Part shown: positions 16,979-26,113 of the stretch, piece after piece
Layout: the number at the start of each line of letters is the position of its first letter
Numbering within the stretch: position 1 is the first letter of the stretch
NCBI RefSeq assembly: GCF_010731755.1
Contig: NZ_AP022589.1
Span: 434,001 to 498,000 of the forward strand
Source of the DNA: Mycolicibacter minnesotensis
GTDB taxonomy: Bacteria > Actinomycetota > Actinomycetes > Mycobacteriales > Mycobacteriaceae
Reading direction: 5' to 3'
DNA: 64,000 nucleotides
Made by a program: the position numbers and the translations under genes
Notes under the pieces: generated by a model
Database searches by the model: none
What the model was told of the DNA's origin: nothing
The model's input: only the letters and a program-made list of their open reading frames with translations

Positions 16979-17719
16979 TCAGCCCTGAGCGGCCTTCTTT
17001 CGTTCGATGTCGGCCAGGGCGGCGGCCAGCTCGGCCCGCTCGGCTGCCGAGGTCTCCCAGGCCAGCTTGCGGTTCTTCACGACCTTGGCCGGTGCCCCCA
17101 CCGCGATCGAGTAATCGGGGATGACGCCCTTGACCACCGCGTGCGCGCCCAGGACGCAGCCGCGCCCGACACTGGTGTCACGCAGGATGGTCACCTTGGC
17201 CGCGATCCAGGTGTCCGGGCCGATCCGCACCGGGCTCTTGACGATCCCCTGGTCCTTGATCGGCACGTCGATGTTGTCCATCCGGTGGTCGAAGTCGCAC
17301 ACGTAGCACCAGTCGGCCATCAGCACCGAGTCCCCCAGCTCGATGTCGAGGTAGGTGTTGATGACGTTGTCGCGTCCCAGCACCACCTTGTCACCGAATC
17401 GCAGCGACCCTTCGTGTGCACGGATGGTGTTCTTGTCGCCGATGTGCACCCAACGGCCGATCTCCATGTAGGACATCTCCGGGGTGGACTGGATCTCCAC
17501 GCCCTTGCCCAGAAACACCATGCCGCGAGTGATGATGTGCGGGTTGGCCAGTTTGAACTTCAGCAGCCGCCAGTAGCGCACCAGGTACCACGGTGTGTAA
17601 GCCCGATTGGCCAGCACCCAGCGCAACGAGGCCAGCGTGAGGAACTTGGCCTGGCGCGGGTCCCGCAACCGCGAACCCCGCCAGCGTTTGTGGATCGGAG
17701 CACCCCACATCGTCGTCAT
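16979..17719 (-). CDS. Left-handed beta-helix acyltransferase (Rv3034c-like)
   Basis: 246 residues. The middle of the protein shows hexapeptide repeats of the [LIV]-G-x4 type (MEIGRWVHIGDKNTI, LGDSVLMADW, VRIGPDTWIAAKVTIL, VGRGCVLGAHAVVKG), ending with YSIAVGAPAKVVKNRK, the signature of acetyl/succinyl-transferases of the maltose O-acetyltransferase kind. The conserved His in CDFDHRMDN is the likely catalytic base. In M. tuberculosis the equivalent gene lies at the MGLP locus and is a candidate polymer acyltransferase. Here it is separated from the other MGLP genes by the 12-kb catabolic block. It is divergent from the propeller lipoprotein gene. Confidence 0.87.
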   Translation of the reverse strand: MTTMWGAPIHKRWRGSRLRDPRQAKFLTLASLRWVLANRAYTPWYLVRYWRLLKFKLANPHIITRGMVFLGKGVEIQSTPEMSYMEIGRWVHIGDKNTIRAHEGSLRFGDKVVLGRDNVINTYLDIELGDSVLMADWCYVCDFDHRMDNIDVPIKDQGIVKSPVRIGPDTWIAAKVTILRDTSVGRGCVLGAHAVVKGVIPDYSIAVGAPAKVVKNRKLAWETSAAERAELAAALADIERKKAAQG

Positions 17720-17810
17720 GGCCGGAAAGCCTACGCGAGCGCGTTCTCGCCACGCGCTACCCTCACCTGGACTCGTTCACACGCCCGGCCGAGGATTGGG
17801 GAGTGCCACT

Positions 17811-19109
17811 GTGTTGCGGCGACGTGGTGTCCTGGCCGGAATCGCAACGGTGACATTGGCGGCGGTGATCGGCGGCTGCGCCAACACCGATTCGTGGGTG
17901 GACGCGGCGCCCGCGCCCGGCTGGCCCGCACAGTACGGCGACGCCGCCAACAGCAGCCATACCGACACCGCCGGAGCCACCGACCTGCAGTTGGACTGGA
18001 TCCGTTCGGTCAAGGGCGAACTGGGAGCGCAACCCGCCCTGGGCGTCCACGGGTGGATGATGCTCAACGCCCAGACCGAAGACGGTTGTTCGTTGATGCA
18101 ATGGGAGAACGCCGACCGAGGCAGGCAACGTTGGTGCACCCGGCTGCATCAGGGCGGCGGGTTCTTTGGCCCGCTGATCGACGGCTTCGACAACGTCTAT
18201 ATCGGGCAGCCCGGCGCCATGCTGTCGTTTCCGCCCACCCAGTGGATCCGCTGGCGGGCCCCGGTGATCGGAATGCCCTCAACACCCCGGATCCTCGACG
18301 ATGGCCTGCTGCTGGTCGTGACACACCTGGGCCAGGTGCTGGTGTTCGACGCGCATCGCGGCACCGTCGTGGGAACCCCGTTGGACCTGGTCGACGGGCT
18401 TGATCCGACAGATTTCCGGCGAGGGCTGTCCGACTGCGCCGAGGCCCGACCAGAGTGCCCCGTCGCGGCCGCTCCGGCCTTCTCCCCGCAGAGCGACATG
18501 GTGGTGGTCAGCCTGTGGCAGCCGGGCGCCAAGGAGTCGGAGCTGATGGGTCTGCGTTACCACCGTGGCGGCGTCCCGCTGCTCTCCCAGGTGTGGAGCA
18601 GCGATGCCGTAGCGGCCGGGGTGTTGGCCAGCCCGGTGCTGTCCGCCGACGGCTCGACGGTCTACGTCAATGGACGCGACCAACGTCTTTGGGCGATCAA
18701 TAGCGCTGATGGCAAAGCGAAGTGGTCCGTGCCGCTGAAGTTCTTGGCACAGACACCTCCAGCGGTGACGCCCGGCGGGTTGATCGTCTCCGGCGGGGGC
18801 CCCGACACCGAACTGGTCGCCTTTGCCGATCGCGGTGACTACGCCGAGCAGGTGTGGCGTCGTGAGGACGCGGCGCCGCTGTCGTCATCGAGCCTCGCCG
18901 GCAAGGTGGGCTACACGGTGGTCGCGGGTACCAGTCTGGGGCCTGCGGGTTTGTCGCTGCTGGTGTTCGACCCGGCCGACGGACACACGTTCAACAGCTA
19001 TCCGCTGCCCGAGGCCCGCGGGTTCCCGGTCGGGGTATCAGTGGGCCATGACCGCCGGGTGGCTGTCGCCACCAGCGCCGGCCAAGTCTTCAGCTTCGCC
19101 CCGGCCTAG
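17811..19109 (+). CDS. PQQ-like beta-propeller lipoprotein (Rv3035-like)
   Basis: 432 residues from the GTG at 17811, with GGGGAG seven bases upstream. The N-terminus is a lipoprotein signal: RRR, a hydrophobic stretch, then the lipobox region VIGGC with Cys near residue 23. Repeated blades are visible, for example TVYVNGRDQRLWAINSADG (near residue 285) and LVVTHLGQVLVFDAHRG. Proteins of this fold act outside the membrane as scaffolds or binding proteins; no catalytic residues are evident. It converges with the TB22.2-like gene, with only three bases between them. The long in-frame extension upstream is not conserved and was left out. Confidence 0.85.
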   Translation: MLRRRGVLAGIATVTLAAVIGGCANTDSWVDAAPAPGWPAQYGDAANSSHTDTAGATDLQLDWIRSVKGELGAQPALGVHGWMMLNAQTEDGCSLMQWENADRGRQRWCTRLHQGGGFFGPLIDGFDNVYIGQPGAMLSFPPTQWIRWRAPVIGMPSTPRILDDGLLLVVTHLGQVLVFDAHRGTVVGTPLDLVDGLDPTDFRRGLSDCAEARPECPVAAAPAFSPQSDMVVVSLWQPGAKESELMGLRYHRGGVPLLSQVWSSDAVAAGVLASPVLSADGSTVYVNGRDQRLWAINSADGKAKWSVPLKFLAQTPPAVTPGGLIVSGGGPDTELVAFADRGDYAEQVWRREDAAPLSSSSLAGKVGYTVVAGTSLGPAGLSLLVFDPADGHTFNSYPLPEARGFPVGVSVGHDRRVAVATSAGQVFSFAPA

Positions 19110-19112
19110 GGT

Positions 19113-19811
19113 TCACAGGGCCAGCGGCGGGAGCGCCGTGCGCGGCACCTTCACCGAGGTTGCGCCCGAGCTCATCGGTAATAGTTCACCGGGTGCGAAG
19201 TAGAAGATCACCTCGTCGTTGGTGATCGCGAAGTTCTGATAGTGCGCCGGGTCCATCCCCGAACCCGACGAGATCAGAATCGCCGGCACTCCGGTCTGGC
19301 GTTCGAGGTCGCGCTGCACGACCGGGAAAATGGCCTCCAGCGGCTTGCTGTTGGGCGCGAACAGCGTCTCGAAGGTGATCGGCTTGCGAGTAGCCAGATC
19401 GTAGTTGAAGGACTGATACCAGGTAGACGGCTGCGGGCCACCAAGGTCCTGGAAGATCTTGAGCACGACGCTCTGGGTGCCTTTAGGCGCCTGCCCCGAA
19501 CGGTGCTGCTCCGATGTGGCGTCCATTTCGTAGGGCATATCCCGCGAGCCGGGAGACTTGGCCACGGTCAAGAACCCGTCGCGGTTCTGCACCAGATACT
19601 CGGTCAGGGTCGCCTGGTCCGGGTAGTCCACCGGAAACCGCATGTCCAGGGTGTAGCTGGCGTTCGACGAGTGGACGTGACACTGACCGGAGTCCAGGGT
19701 GCCGCCCAGTTCGGCACAGGGCGAAATCGCACCCGCCGAGGGCATGCCGGCCGAACCCAGCCAGCTGCTGATTGCACCGCCCGCCACCAGAGCGGCCACC
19801 AGAATGCGCAT
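19113..19811 (-). CDS. Secreted TB22.2-like protein (DUF3298/RsiV-like fold)
   Basis: 232 residues. The signal peptide spans about residues 1-28 (MRILVAALVAGG, cleavage near SAGA-ISPCA). Two cysteines follow (PCAELGG and GQCHVHSS), spaced for a disulfide. The body contains FPVDYPDQATLTEYL, YQSFNYDLATRKPITFETLF and the C-terminal FAITNDEVIFYFAPGELLPMS, the typical DUF4163/DUF3298 pattern also seen in RsiV anti-sigma factors. Family members are secreted antigens (TB22.2/Mpt64-like group) of unknown function. The ATG at 19809-19811 starts the signal peptide and is preferred over longer forms. Confidence 0.87.
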   Translation of the reverse strand: MRILVAALVAGGAISSWLGSAGMPSAGAISPCAELGGTLDSGQCHVHSSNASYTLDMRFPVDYPDQATLTEYLVQNRDGFLTVAKSPGSRDMPYEMDATSEQHRSGQAPKGTQSVVLKIFQDLGGPQPSTWYQSFNYDLATRKPITFETLFAPNSKPLEAIFPVVQRDLERQTGVPAILISSGSGMDPAHYQNFAITNDEVIFYFAPGELLPMSSGATSVKVPRTALPPLAL

Positions 19812-19887
19812 TGTCGGTTTGTCTCGCTTTGTCTCGACTTGCCGCGGCAAGCAGGAATGGCACCAAGATGACAGCTTACCGGGCCGG

Positions 19888-21213
19888 TCAGCGCGACGGG
19901 CGACAGATGAATGCAATCGCCCTCGCCGCGGCCCCCGTCCCGATCCGGGTGATCACCACCGACAGCGCTGCCGCCCCCCGTAGCCGTAACCGGCGGCGCA
20001 ACGCGTCAGGATCGGCCTGCACATCACGAACGCCCCGAACCAGGATTTCCAGGGTGCCGCAGTCGCGTGCGACCAGCACCTGACGAAGGCGCTTCTCGCT
20101 GTAGGGCAACATCTCAAGCACCTCGAATCCGCGCACTCCCTCGGGCAGGTCGTCGCCGGAGAGGTAGGCGATATCGGGGTCGAGCTGCCACAGTCCGTGC
20201 CGGGCACCGTAGTGACGGACCAGGCCGGCCCGCACCACGGCGCCGTCCGGATCGATGATCCAACGCCCCGCCGGGCGGACATCGCAATCGGGCGGATCGG
20301 CATCGGTGATCTGCTCATTGCGGTCCAAGATCGTTGCCCGACGGCGTACGCCGGGTTCGGTCAGGCCAGGCGACCACAGACAGGCCTCCCGTACCGATGC
20401 ACGCCAGGAGGTGACTTCGATCTCGCCGTGGAAGCCGAGCAGCCCGACCTTCTCGAAATCTATTCCGGGAGCGACTTTGACGACCAGATCACGGTCCCGG
20501 TAAGCGTCGAGCAAGCCGTCCAGCGCGGGCTGATAGTCGGCCGGGTCGAAACGGCGCCGTCCCCCACCTCGCCGGCCCGGATCGGCCAGTACCACGGTGT
20601 CACGGCTCACCGGTGCCAGCGCGTCGGCCTGGACGACAGCGGCACCCTCGACATTGCGTCGCGCCATCGCCAGCCGCACCGGGTCCAGGTCGCTGCCCAG
20701 CACCCGGGCGTGCAGCTCGACCAACGCGGCCAGCTCGGTGCCGACCGAACAGGTCACGTCGTGCACCGCGGAGCCCGACGCCGCGTCGGCGATCCGGCGG
20801 GCCCGGTGGCGCGCCACCGATGCGGCACTGGCCTGCTGCAGCGCCTCGTCGGTGAACAGCCACTGCGCCGTGTCGGGAAACTCGGCGAGCTTGGCATCGG
20901 CACGGCGCCGCAGCAGGACCGTCTCGACCAACGCGGCAGTCCGGTCGCCGAATCGGACACGCAGTGCGGCGATATCGGCGATCCGGGTAGCGTCGGCGAA
21001 CGCGAAGTCGGCGACCTCGGCCAGAGCGGCGGTGCCGGTCGCCGAACTCAGGTAGCCGACGTCTCCCAGGGTGAAGCGGAAACCACCGGTCAGGAGGGTT
21101 TGACCCCGGTGATCATCACGTTGTAGAACCAGCCCTTGGGCACAATGCGGCTCAGCACGTTGGCGTCCACCCAGCTCAGAGTGGTCCAGCTGCGGAAGGC
21201 GAATCGCGCCCAC
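19888..21213 (-). CDS. THUMP-like/class I SAM methyltransferase (Rv3037c-like)
   Basis: The reading frame is open for 441 codons, but recognisable sequence starts near residue 47 (FTLGDVGYL, about 21075). The coordinates give the longest ATG form, which overlaps the upstream gene by 124 bases. No ATG, GTG or TTG lies between the two points; a CTG at 21093 overlapping the neighbour's TGA is a possible real start. Motifs include VHDVTCSVGTELAAL (SAM motif I), GSDLDPVRLAMARRN and VLADPGRRGGGRRRFD (the DPGR segment typical of this family). A C-terminal THUMP-like domain follows. Rv3037c has been suggested as a sugar methyltransferase for MGLP; an RNA substrate is the alternative. Confidence 0.8.
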   Translation of the reverse strand: MGAIRLPQLDHSELGGRQRAEPHCAQGLVLQRDDHRGQTLLTGGFRFTLGDVGYLSSATGTAALAEVADFAFADATRIADIAALRVRFGDRTAALVETVLLRRRADAKLAEFPDTAQWLFTDEALQQASAASVARHRARRIADAASGSAVHDVTCSVGTELAALVELHARVLGSDLDPVRLAMARRNVEGAAVVQADALAPVSRDTVVLADPGRRGGGRRRFDPADYQPALDGLLDAYRDRDLVVKVAPGIDFEKVGLLGFHGEIEVTSWRASVREACLWSPGLTEPGVRRRATILDRNEQITDADPPDCDVRPAGRWIIDPDGAVVRAGLVRHYGARHGLWQLDPDIAYLSGDDLPEGVRGFEVLEMLPYSEKRLRQVLVARDCGTLEILVRGVRDVQADPDALRRRLRLRGAAALSVVITRIGTGAAARAIAFICRPSR

Positions 21214-22058
21214 TTCCAGCCCAGCTTGCCCGGCGGCACGGTGGACTCGAAGGTGCGCACCGGCCAGCCCAACATGGCGGCGGTGAATTCCTCGCTTGCG
21301 GTACGCACCTCGACCGCCCCGGCGTTGGTCGCCATCTTCTCCAGGTCAGCCGGTTCGAAGGTGTGCAGGTCGACGATCCACTCCAGGGCAGCGGCCCGCG
21401 AGTTCTCGTCGAGCTCCTCCTGCGGCCGACGCCAGGAGCCCATACCGGGCAGCTTCATCGCGGCGACCGTGGTCTTCCAGGTCAGGTCGGCCAGCCGGCG
21501 GGCATAGAAATTGCCCACGGTGGTGGGCTCACCGGCGAAGATGAACCGCCCGCCGGGCTTGAGCACCCGGACCACCTCGCGCAGCGACAGTTCGACGTCG
21601 GGAATGTGGTGCAGCACCGCGTGCCCGACCACCAGATCGAAGGTGTTGTCCTCGTATGGGATGCCTTCGGCGTCGGCGACCCGGCCGTCGACGTCCAGGC
21701 CGAGGGCTTGACCGTTGCGGGTGGCGACCTTGACCATCCCGGGTGACAGGTCGGTGACCGAGCCGCGTCGGGCGACCCCGGACTGCATCAGATTGAGCAG
21801 GAAGAACCCGGTTCCGCAACCCAGCTCCAGCGCCCGGTCATAAGGCAGATTGTCGCGGTCGGCGGCGGGCACGATGACGTCGAAGCGGCCCCGGGCGTAG
21901 TCGATACAGCGCTCGTCGTAGGAGATCGACCACTTCTCGTCGTACTGCTCGGCCTCCCAGTCGTGGTAGAGCACCTGGGCAAGCTTGCTGTCGTGCCGCG
22001 CGGCCTCCACCTGTTCTGCGGTGGCGTGCGGGTTCGGCGTCGGGTCCGTACTGGTCAT
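21090..22058 (-). CDS. SAM-dependent methyltransferase (Rv3038c-like)
   Basis: 322 residues. Methyltransf_11 motifs are clear: ALELGCGTGFFLLNL (motif I, near residue 78), DLSPGMVKVA, then FDLVVGHAVLHHIPD (motif IV, near residue 140) and EVVRVLKPGGRFIFAGEP (near residue 160). The N-terminal region YHDWEAEQYDEKWSISYDERCIDYARGRF is conserved in mycobacterial orthologues. The protein is cytosolic and lies upstream of the THUMP-like methyltransferase, with overlapping reading frames, so both are likely expressed together. The substrate is not known; lipid or sugar methylation would fit the neighbouring MGLP genes. Confidence 0.87.
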   Translation of the reverse strand: MTSTDPTPNPHATAEQVEAARHDSKLAQVLYHDWEAEQYDEKWSISYDERCIDYARGRFDVIVPAADRDNLPYDRALELGCGTGFFLLNLMQSGVARRGSVTDLSPGMVKVATRNGQALGLDVDGRVADAEGIPYEDNTFDLVVGHAVLHHIPDVELSLREVVRVLKPGGRFIFAGEPTTVGNFYARRLADLTWKTTVAAMKLPGMGSWRRPQEELDENSRAAALEWIVDLHTFEPADLEKMATNAGAVEVRTASEEFTAAMLGWPVRTFESTVPPGKLGWKWARFAFRSWTTLSWVDANVLSRIVPKGWFYNVMITGVKPS

Positions 22059-22141
22059 GGTAGGTCAGCCTAATAGGTGGTATCGGCACGGTGAAGCCGG
22101 GCGCAGCGGTACAGACGCCACGCCCGGCTTCCACCCGCAAC

Positions 22142-23260
22142 TCAGATCGCCAGGGACGTCAACAGGTCGCCCAGCACATCTGTGGCCCCCGCGCTCCCGA
22201 CGTCGGTCAGGGAGCCGACGATGGTGTCGAACACCGCCTGCGGGAACTCCACGAGCGCGGAGAACACATCACTGAAGCCGGTCTGCAGCGCGGCGAGGAT
22301 TTCGGAGGGATCGCCGCCCAGGATGGCCTCCCAGACGTGCCAGCTCGCCATCTGCGGCACGGTGATCAGGTCACGGACGTCGACGAACAGCCCGGTGAGC
22401 AGCCCCGGGTTCTCCGCGACCTCGGTGCCGTTCCAGCTGACCAGCGTCCAGCCGTCGGTCGGGTTGCCCTCCACCACAACCTGGCCGGTGTTGGGCAGCC
22501 CGCGGTCGCCGGCCAGCGTCTCCAGGAACAAACCCCAGTCGGGGTTCCTGACGTTCATCATGGTCCACGCCATGATCGCCGCACCGTGGGAAAACGCCAC
22601 GTCGGTCCCAGTGCTGTCGGGGTTTGCCTCACTGTTGTCGTAGATGGTCTGGATGGCGCCGCTGTAGTTGTCCTGGAATGCCATCCCGTTGGGGTTGACG
22701 CTCGAACCCAGCATGGGCACCCAGTACGCCCCGGTCATCCAGGCGATGGTCGGAAGGAGATAGAGCAGGCCCGGGATCGTGCCGCTCTGCCCTTCGAGCC
22801 ATCCGGCGTTGATCTCACCGAGCCCGGACAGGATCTGGCTGGGGTCGAGCAGCGGGGTCGGGCCCCCCGGGATCTCGTTGTAGTCGCTGTCGCCCTGCAG
22901 CAAGTGGATCAGCGGCCACGCCGTCTGCTGGGCCCGCAGGAACTCCGATGCGTAGATGGCATTGATGTCGTTGTCGCCGCCGTTGTACAGCTGCTCACCG
23001 ACGGTGATCGCCTGTTGCTCGCCGAGCTCGGTGAGCGGAGCACCCGGCGGCGTCGTCCCGAGATAGCTGGTGACGTTCTCCGTCGACTCCCCGTGCCGGA
23101 TCAGGTCCAGCACGATGTCTGCTGCGGTCAGCTGAATCTCGAACGCACGGGCGGCGGGCCCATGGGTCTCGGGTAGGACCACGGCGACTGGGGAGAGTGC
23201 GACGGCACTGGCGCCGACGAGAGTCAATCCGGCGGTGATCCACGGGCGGGTGTGGTGCAT
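22142..23260 (-). CDS. Secreted histidine phosphatase family protein (copy 1)
   Basis: 372 residues starting at the ATG preceded by AAGGGG. The signal peptide runs MHHTRPWITAGLTLVGASAV, with likely cleavage near residue 40. The RHG motif is LIRHGEST (near residue 58), the second conserved segment YASEFLRAQQTA (near residue 108) supplies the usual Arg, and a late His lies in FSHGAAIMAWTM (near residue 243). The fold is that of phosphoglycerate-mutase-like phosphatases; a similar domain ends M. tuberculosis PE_PGRS11. Here it is exported by a plain signal peptide. A tandem paralogue lies upstream at 23399-24427. The last 60 residues are an added helical tail (FPQAVFDTIVGSL). Confidence 0.85.
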   Translation of the reverse strand: MHHTRPWITAGLTLVGASAVALSPVAVVLPETHGPAARAFEIQLTAADIVLDLIRHGESTENVTSYLGTTPPGAPLTELGEQQAITVGEQLYNGGDNDINAIYASEFLRAQQTAWPLIHLLQGDSDYNEIPGGPTPLLDPSQILSGLGEINAGWLEGQSGTIPGLLYLLPTIAWMTGAYWVPMLGSSVNPNGMAFQDNYSGAIQTIYDNSEANPDSTGTDVAFSHGAAIMAWTMMNVRNPDWGLFLETLAGDRGLPNTGQVVVEGNPTDGWTLVSWNGTEVAENPGLLTGLFVDVRDLITVPQMASWHVWEAILGGDPSEILAALQTGFSDVFSALVEFPQAVFDTIVGSLTDVGSAGATDVLGDLLTSLAI

Positions 23261-23398
23261 GGCGTTCCCCTTCAGCAAGTAGGTTCCGTTACGCTCCGAC
23301 GCGTAGCGCAATACTTAGCTGAAAGTAAACCGTTGTTTTTCCTATGTCAATGCTTAATTCGCAGGGCCCCGGGTACGTGCGGGGCCCCGCCCGGCGCG

Positions 23399-24427
23399 CT
23401 AGCCGATGAGCGCGCCGGTGATGGTGTCGAAGACAGCCTGCGGGAACGCGGTGATAGCCCCGAGCACCTGGTCGAAACCGGTCTGCAGTGCAGCGGCGAT
23501 CTCGGCCTGGTCGCCACCCTGCAACGCCTCCAGGATGTGCCACGTCGCGATCTGCGGCGCAACGTTCAAGTCCCGCCAGTCAACGAACAGCCCGGTCAAC
23601 AGGTCCGGGGTCGCCGACACTTCCTGGCCGCCCCAGCTGACCAGCGTCCACCCGTCGGTGGGGTTGCCCTCGATGACGACCTGACCGGTGTTGTCCAGCG
23701 GGGTGTGAGTGTCGAGCAGTTGACTCAAGACCAACCCGAAGTCGGGGTTCTGGACGTTCATCAACGTCCAGATCGAGATCGTCCCGGCGTGCGCGAACGC
23801 GGCATTGGTGAGCGAGCTCTCCGGGTCGGAGAGGGTGTTGTTGTAGATGGCGTCAATCGCCTCGGTGACGCGGTCGTTGAACGCCACCCCGTTCGGGTCG
23901 ATCGTGGAGCCCAACATGGGCACCCAGTAGAAACCCAGCGCCCACAGGAAAGTCGGCAAAGCGTAGGCGATCTGGGTAAGCAGGTTGAGTTCCTGGCCCT
24001 CGAACCATCCGGCGTTGATCTCGTTGAGCCCGCCGAGGATCGTCAGCGGTGTGTCCGGCGCTTCTGCGGCGGTCAGCCACCCGTGGGCCGTGTCCTGGGC
24101 GCGGAGGAACTCAGAGGCGTAGATCCCCGCGTAGAAGTCGGGGGCGGCAAGGTGCTGCGGGTTGTCAGGGTCGGCGAGGAAGGCGGCCTGTTCCCAGCCC
24201 CGGTCGGTGAGGGGAGCGCCCGGCGGGATGGTGCCCAGGATCCCCTCGAAGTTGTCGACCGACTGGCCGTGGCGAATCATGTCGATGGTGATGTCCTGGG
24301 CGGCCAGCAGGATGCCGACCGACACCGCTGCAGCCTGCGGCACCACGACCGGAGAAGCCGCAATGGCACCCGCGCCCAGCAGCGCGACGGCGGCGGTGGT
24401 CAAGGGACGGAGGGCAACTGACTGCAT
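23399..24427 (-). CDS. Secreted histidine phosphatase family protein (copy 2)
   Basis: 342 residues. The signal peptide covers about residues 1-38 (LRPLTTAAVALLGAGAIAASPV). The catalytic RHG motif is MIRHGQSVDN (near residue 51). YASEFLRAQDTAHGWL and the late His in FAHAGTISIWTLMNV (near residue 219) complete the active site. Sequence and layout closely match the neighbouring copy at 22142, including INAGWFEGQ, GFYWVPMLGSTIDPNGVAF, VVIEGNPTDGWTLVSW and the tail FPQAVFDTITGAL, so the pair arose by tandem duplication. AGGA lies a few bases before the ATG. The substrate, presumably a phosphate ester outside the cell, is unknown. Confidence 0.85.
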   Translation of the reverse strand: MQSVALRPLTTAAVALLGAGAIAASPVVVPQAAAVSVGILLAAQDITIDMIRHGQSVDNFEGILGTIPPGAPLTDRGWEQAAFLADPDNPQHLAAPDFYAGIYASEFLRAQDTAHGWLTAAEAPDTPLTILGGLNEINAGWFEGQELNLLTQIAYALPTFLWALGFYWVPMLGSTIDPNGVAFNDRVTEAIDAIYNNTLSDPESSLTNAAFAHAGTISIWTLMNVQNPDFGLVLSQLLDTHTPLDNTGQVVIEGNPTDGWTLVSWGGQEVSATPDLLTGLFVDWRDLNVAPQIATWHILEALQGGDQAEIAAALQTGFDQVLGAITAFPQAVFDTITGALIG

Positions 24428-24539
24428 GGTGTGTTCCTAACGCCGGCATCGTGGCGGCCTTCGCCGCTGATGACTGGACGTTAGCTGATAAAAACGTGAA
24501 AGGAAACCGATACTCCGCCAAGCCGGGTCGGCGTGGCGG

Positions 24540-25292
24540 CTACTGCGCCGGCGCCGGCGCCGAAGATTCGACGCCCGCGCCGAACAGTTCGCCGTAACGC
24601 CGTTGATCGGCAATGGCCCGCTCGGCCGGCGGGACTGTCTCGAGGGAATCGATCGAGGCCTTGACCGCGGCCAGCGCCGATGCCGGGGTGTCAACAAAGC
24701 GTCGCGCCCAGCTGACCGCGGCGTCGTAGACCCCGTCGGGGGCGACCATGTCGTCGATCAGGCCCAGAGCGAGTGCCTCTTCGGCATCGAAGAACCGGCC
24801 ACTGTAGGCCAGCTCCTTGGCCCGGCTGGCGCCGATGGTCCGGGCCAGGCGCGCCAGCCCACTGCCGTCGGGAGCGAGGCCGGCCAGGATCTCGGTGGCA
24901 CCGAACTTGACGTTGTCACCACTGACGCGCCAGTCCGCCGCCAGCGCCAGCGCCAGACCGCTGCCCAGCGCGTACCCGGTGAGAGCCGCCACCGTCGGCT
25001 TTCCGATCGCCGCGACAGCGGCGACGGCCTCGTGGCGCACCCGGGCGAACACCTGCGCCTCGGTGGCGATCAGAGTGCGCAGTTCAGGCACGTCGTCGCC
25101 GGCGCAGAAGATCTCATGCCCACCGTAGAGCACCACTGCGGCGACGTCGTCGCGCTCCGATACCTCGGCCGCCGCCGCGGTGATCTCCCGGTAGACCTGC
25201 CGGGTCATGGCATTGGTCGGCGGCCGAGAGACCAACAGCGTGGCGATCCGGGGCTCCTCGGCGGCGCTGCGCACCGATATGAATTCACTCAT
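24540..25292 (-). CDS. echA17: Enoyl-CoA hydratase/isomerase family protein (EchA17-like)
   Basis: 250 residues from the ATG at 25292, which overlaps the Nudix stop by one base (TGATG). Crotonase-fold segments: [19 protein letters not shown] (near residue 55, the oxyanion GGxxFxAGxD motif), [26 protein letters not shown] (near residue 95) and [32 protein letters not shown] (near residue 150). The [12 protein letters not shown] segment lacks the second catalytic Glu of true hydratases (Asp stands at the usual place), so the reaction could be hydration or isomerisation. Order after the Nudix gene matches Rv3040c-Rv3039c. The in-frame extension upstream was rejected. Confidence 0.88.
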   Translation of the reverse strand: MSEFISVRSAAEEPRIATLLVSRPPTNAMTRQVYREITAAAAEVSERDDVAAVVLYGGHEIFCAGDDVPELRTLIATEAQVFARVRHEAVAAVAAIGKPTVAALTGYALGSGLALALAADWRVSGDNVKFGATEILAGLAPDGSGLARLARTIGASRAKELAYSGRFFDAEEALALGLIDDMVAPDGVYDAAVSWARRFVDTPASALAAVKASIDSLETVPPAERAIADQRRYGELFGAGVESSAPAPAQ

Positions 25293-26113
25293 CAGGGCCA
25301 ACGCTTCCCGCGAGCGGCGTTGTAGCGCTCGGAGTTGAAGAACTCGATCTCCCAGTTGTCGCCGCGGCGAGCCAGGTTCGGTTGCACCACCACGATCTGA
25401 CGTTCCACCGCCATCACTGCCTCCACACTGCGGCCGATGAGCGAGTCGAGCTGCGTCCAGGTCGGCGGCAACAGGAAGCTCTTGCCGGCTGCGAAGTCCT
25501 CGATCGCAGCCTCGGGAGTCAGCCAACCGGCACGGTCGGACTCGGTGTTCTCGCCGTCTGCGCGTTGTCCGACCGGGAGCGCGCCCACAAAGAAGTAGGT
25601 GTCATAACGGCGGGTGCGCTCGGCTTCCGGGGTCACCCAGTTCGCCCAGGGCCGGAGCAGTTCGGCGTGCAGGATCAGGTTCTCGGCCCGCAGGAAATCG
25701 GCGAACGACAGCTCCCCGGCCGCCAGCGCGTGCCGCGAGTCGGCATACACCGCGGCATCCGAGACGACCCGGTCGGATTCATCGGCGGGGCCGGCGAACA
25801 GCACCCCGGATTCCTCGAAGGTCTCCCGCGCGGCCGCACAGACCAATGCTGCGGCGAGATCGACATCAACGCCGAAACGCTGCGCCCACCAGGCAGGTGT
25901 CGGGCCGTGCCAGGCGATATCGGTGCTGCGGTCACGGTCGTCCACCCCGCCACCGGGAAACACCATCACTCCCGCAGCGAACTCCATCGCGGCGTGGCGG
26001 CGCATCAAGAACACGTCGAGTCCGGCCCGCCCCGGGGCAGCAGCATCCGCACGCACCAACATGACGGTCGCGGCGGGCCGGGCCGGCAGTGGTGATTGCT
26101 GGGGGTCGTTCAT
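25292..26113 (-). CDS. Nudix hydrolase (Rv3040c-like)
   Basis: 273 residues. An N-terminal strand [12 protein letters not shown] leads to [27 protein letters not shown] and the Nudix helix core [13 protein letters not shown] (near residue 105), where the REx2EE glutamates bind metal. The long insertion between the strand and the Nudix helix is typical of the larger actinobacterial NUDT19-like proteins, which may act on CoA derivatives. Position beside a crotonase agrees with a CoA-related role, an inference only. The start overlaps the ABC gene's stop (ATGA at 26110-26113) and its stop overlaps the echA17 start, so the three are one coupled unit. Confidence 0.9.
   Translation of the reverse strand: MNDPQQSPLPARPAATVMLVRADAAAPGRAGLDVFLMRRHAAMEFAAGVMVFPGGGVDDRDRSTDIAWHGPTPAWWAQRFGVDVDLAAALVCAAARETFEESGVLFAGPADESDRVVSDAAVYADSRHALAAGELSFADFLRAENLILHAELLRPWANWVTPEAERTRRYDTYFFVGALPVGQRADGENTESDRAGWLTPEAAIEDFAAGKSFLLPPTWTQLDSLIGRSVEAVMAVERQIVVVQPNLARRGDNWEIEFFNSERYNAARGKRWP

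Noticed and set aside
16154..18403. 749-codon plus-strand frame spanning three minus-strand genes and the start of the propeller gene
   Set aside because: It covers the FAD oxidoreductase and acyltransferase genes in antisense, and its sequence is unrelated to any family.
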